17,003 bases of DNA from an uncultured Prevotellaceae bacterium. GTDB taxonomy: Bacteria; Bacteroidota; Bacteroidia; Bacteroidales; Bacteroidaceae. The stretch's first letter is position 1, and every line of letters begins with the position of its first letter. This document shows, in pieces, positions 16,691 to 17,003 of this stretch. The position numbers were made by a program, and so were the translations under genes. The stretch is from positions 1-17,003 of the forward strand of contig CAMJIA010000033.1 of the NCBI GenBank assembly GCA_946405695.1. The letters are read 5' to 3'. The notes beneath the pieces are model-generated. The model was given only the letters and a program-made list of their open reading frames with translations. It was not told the origin of the DNA and ran no database searches.

Positions 16691-16746
16691 GTGATTGAAT
16701 TCTGAAAAGAGACACAATTTCTAGAAAAAGCACCAATTTCCAAATC

Positions 16747-16786
16747 AAAATGCACCATCATTCTCCAAGATTGACGGTGCATTTTT
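16747..16786. terminator. Intrinsic terminator after rpiB
   Basis: AAAATGCACC (16747-16756) pairs exactly with GGTGCATTTT (16776-16785), with a short inner TCA/TGA extension, followed by T residues to 16786. It ends the tkt-rpiB unit. The A run at its left side could also serve transcription from the other strand. Confidence 0.88.
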
Positions 16787-16912
16787 GGTTCAAGTTTCAA
16801 GACAAACAATGCGTTTTCTTAGACAAAACATGCTAAAAAGGGTACTTATTTACAAAAATTTCATAATTGTGTGGGTACACAGCAAAAAAGAAACAAAATA
16901 ATGCCCAAAAGT

Positions 16913-16945
16913 TTTGGTGGATAAGAAAATAAGTCGTACCTTTGC
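16913..16945 (+). promoter_or_regulatory. Promoter for the gene beyond the right edge
   Basis: TTTG (16913-16916) is followed after 20 bases by TACCTTTGC (16937-16945), a full -33/-7 match. Transcription would begin near 16951 and run out of the window, so the leader is at least about 50 bases long. Confidence 0.8.
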
Positions 16946-17003
16946 AAACGTTATCCTGAAAACAATCTTTTTACCTTAAAAAGGACTAATACCTATTGAA
17001 GAT

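Larger units (their letters stand above)
16691..17003. other. Intergenic region after rpiB (313 bases)
   Basis: I see no gene here. The AT-rich stretch holds a terminator (16747-16786), a pair of near-identical 13-base direct repeats (16800-16812 and 16821-16833), a small inverted repeat TGTGT-GGGT-ACACA (16868-16881), and a promoter (16913-16945). The window ends in AT at 17002-17003, preceded by AAGGAC at 16981-16986; a start codon could complete just outside, but this cannot be seen. Confidence 0.7.

Overview
The window looks like chromosomal core DNA from a Bacteroidales bacterium, most likely Prevotella or a close relative. Four things point there: repeated promoters of the Bacteroidetes type (TTTG, about 20 bases, then TAnnTTTGC); a near absence of Shine-Dalgarno sites; a class III fructose-1,6-bisphosphatase; and a serine palmitoyltransferase of the Bacteroides/Prevotella sphingolipid type. 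I see no mobile element, phage gene or CRISPR array. Both tRNA genes lack an encoded CCA end.

Layout. Positions 3-3884 hold a tightly packed plus-strand run: the end of a probable glycosyltransferase, a protein with only the acceptor half of a GT-B glycosyltransferase, class III FBPase (gluconeogenesis), and a short HPPK-like protein. Two of these junctions are ATGA overlaps. A clear promoter then starts a YbiT-like ABC-F ATPase (3964-5577). grpE and dnaJ follow as a coupled chaperone pair, and a 21-base palindrome separates dnaJ from folC (folate polyglutamylation). A new promoter starts galM-galK (galactose entry), which ends at a strong, probably bidirectional terminator (11134-11173).

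The minus strand then carries tRNA-Pro(UGG) and spt, the first committed enzyme of sphingolipid synthesis. Divergent from spt is a lipid kinase of the diacylglycerol/sphingoid-base kinase family, followed by a 50-residue Cys-rich membrane microprotein. tRNA-Cys(GCA) and its terminator come next. The last block is transketolase and ribose-5-phosphate isomerase B, two enzymes of the non-oxidative pentose phosphate pathway, separated by a hairpin. The right edge ends in a terminator and a near-perfect promoter for a gene that lies outside the window.

The genes are mainly central carbon metabolism (fbp, galM, galK, tkt, rpiB), with proteostasis and translation (grpE, dnaJ, ABC-F, tRNAs), folate and membrane sphingolipid functions alongside. 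I found no obvious new multi-gene system. The points most worth a second look are: the asymmetric ABC-F protein, whose motifs predict one working and one dead ATP site; the half-GT-B protein with an unassigned helical C-terminus; the short HPPK paralogue coupled to FBPase; the spt/lipid-kinase divergent pair; and several compact regulatory arrangements (a near-leaderless kinase promoter, a promoter nested in an inverted repeat, and tandem -7 repeats before transketolase).
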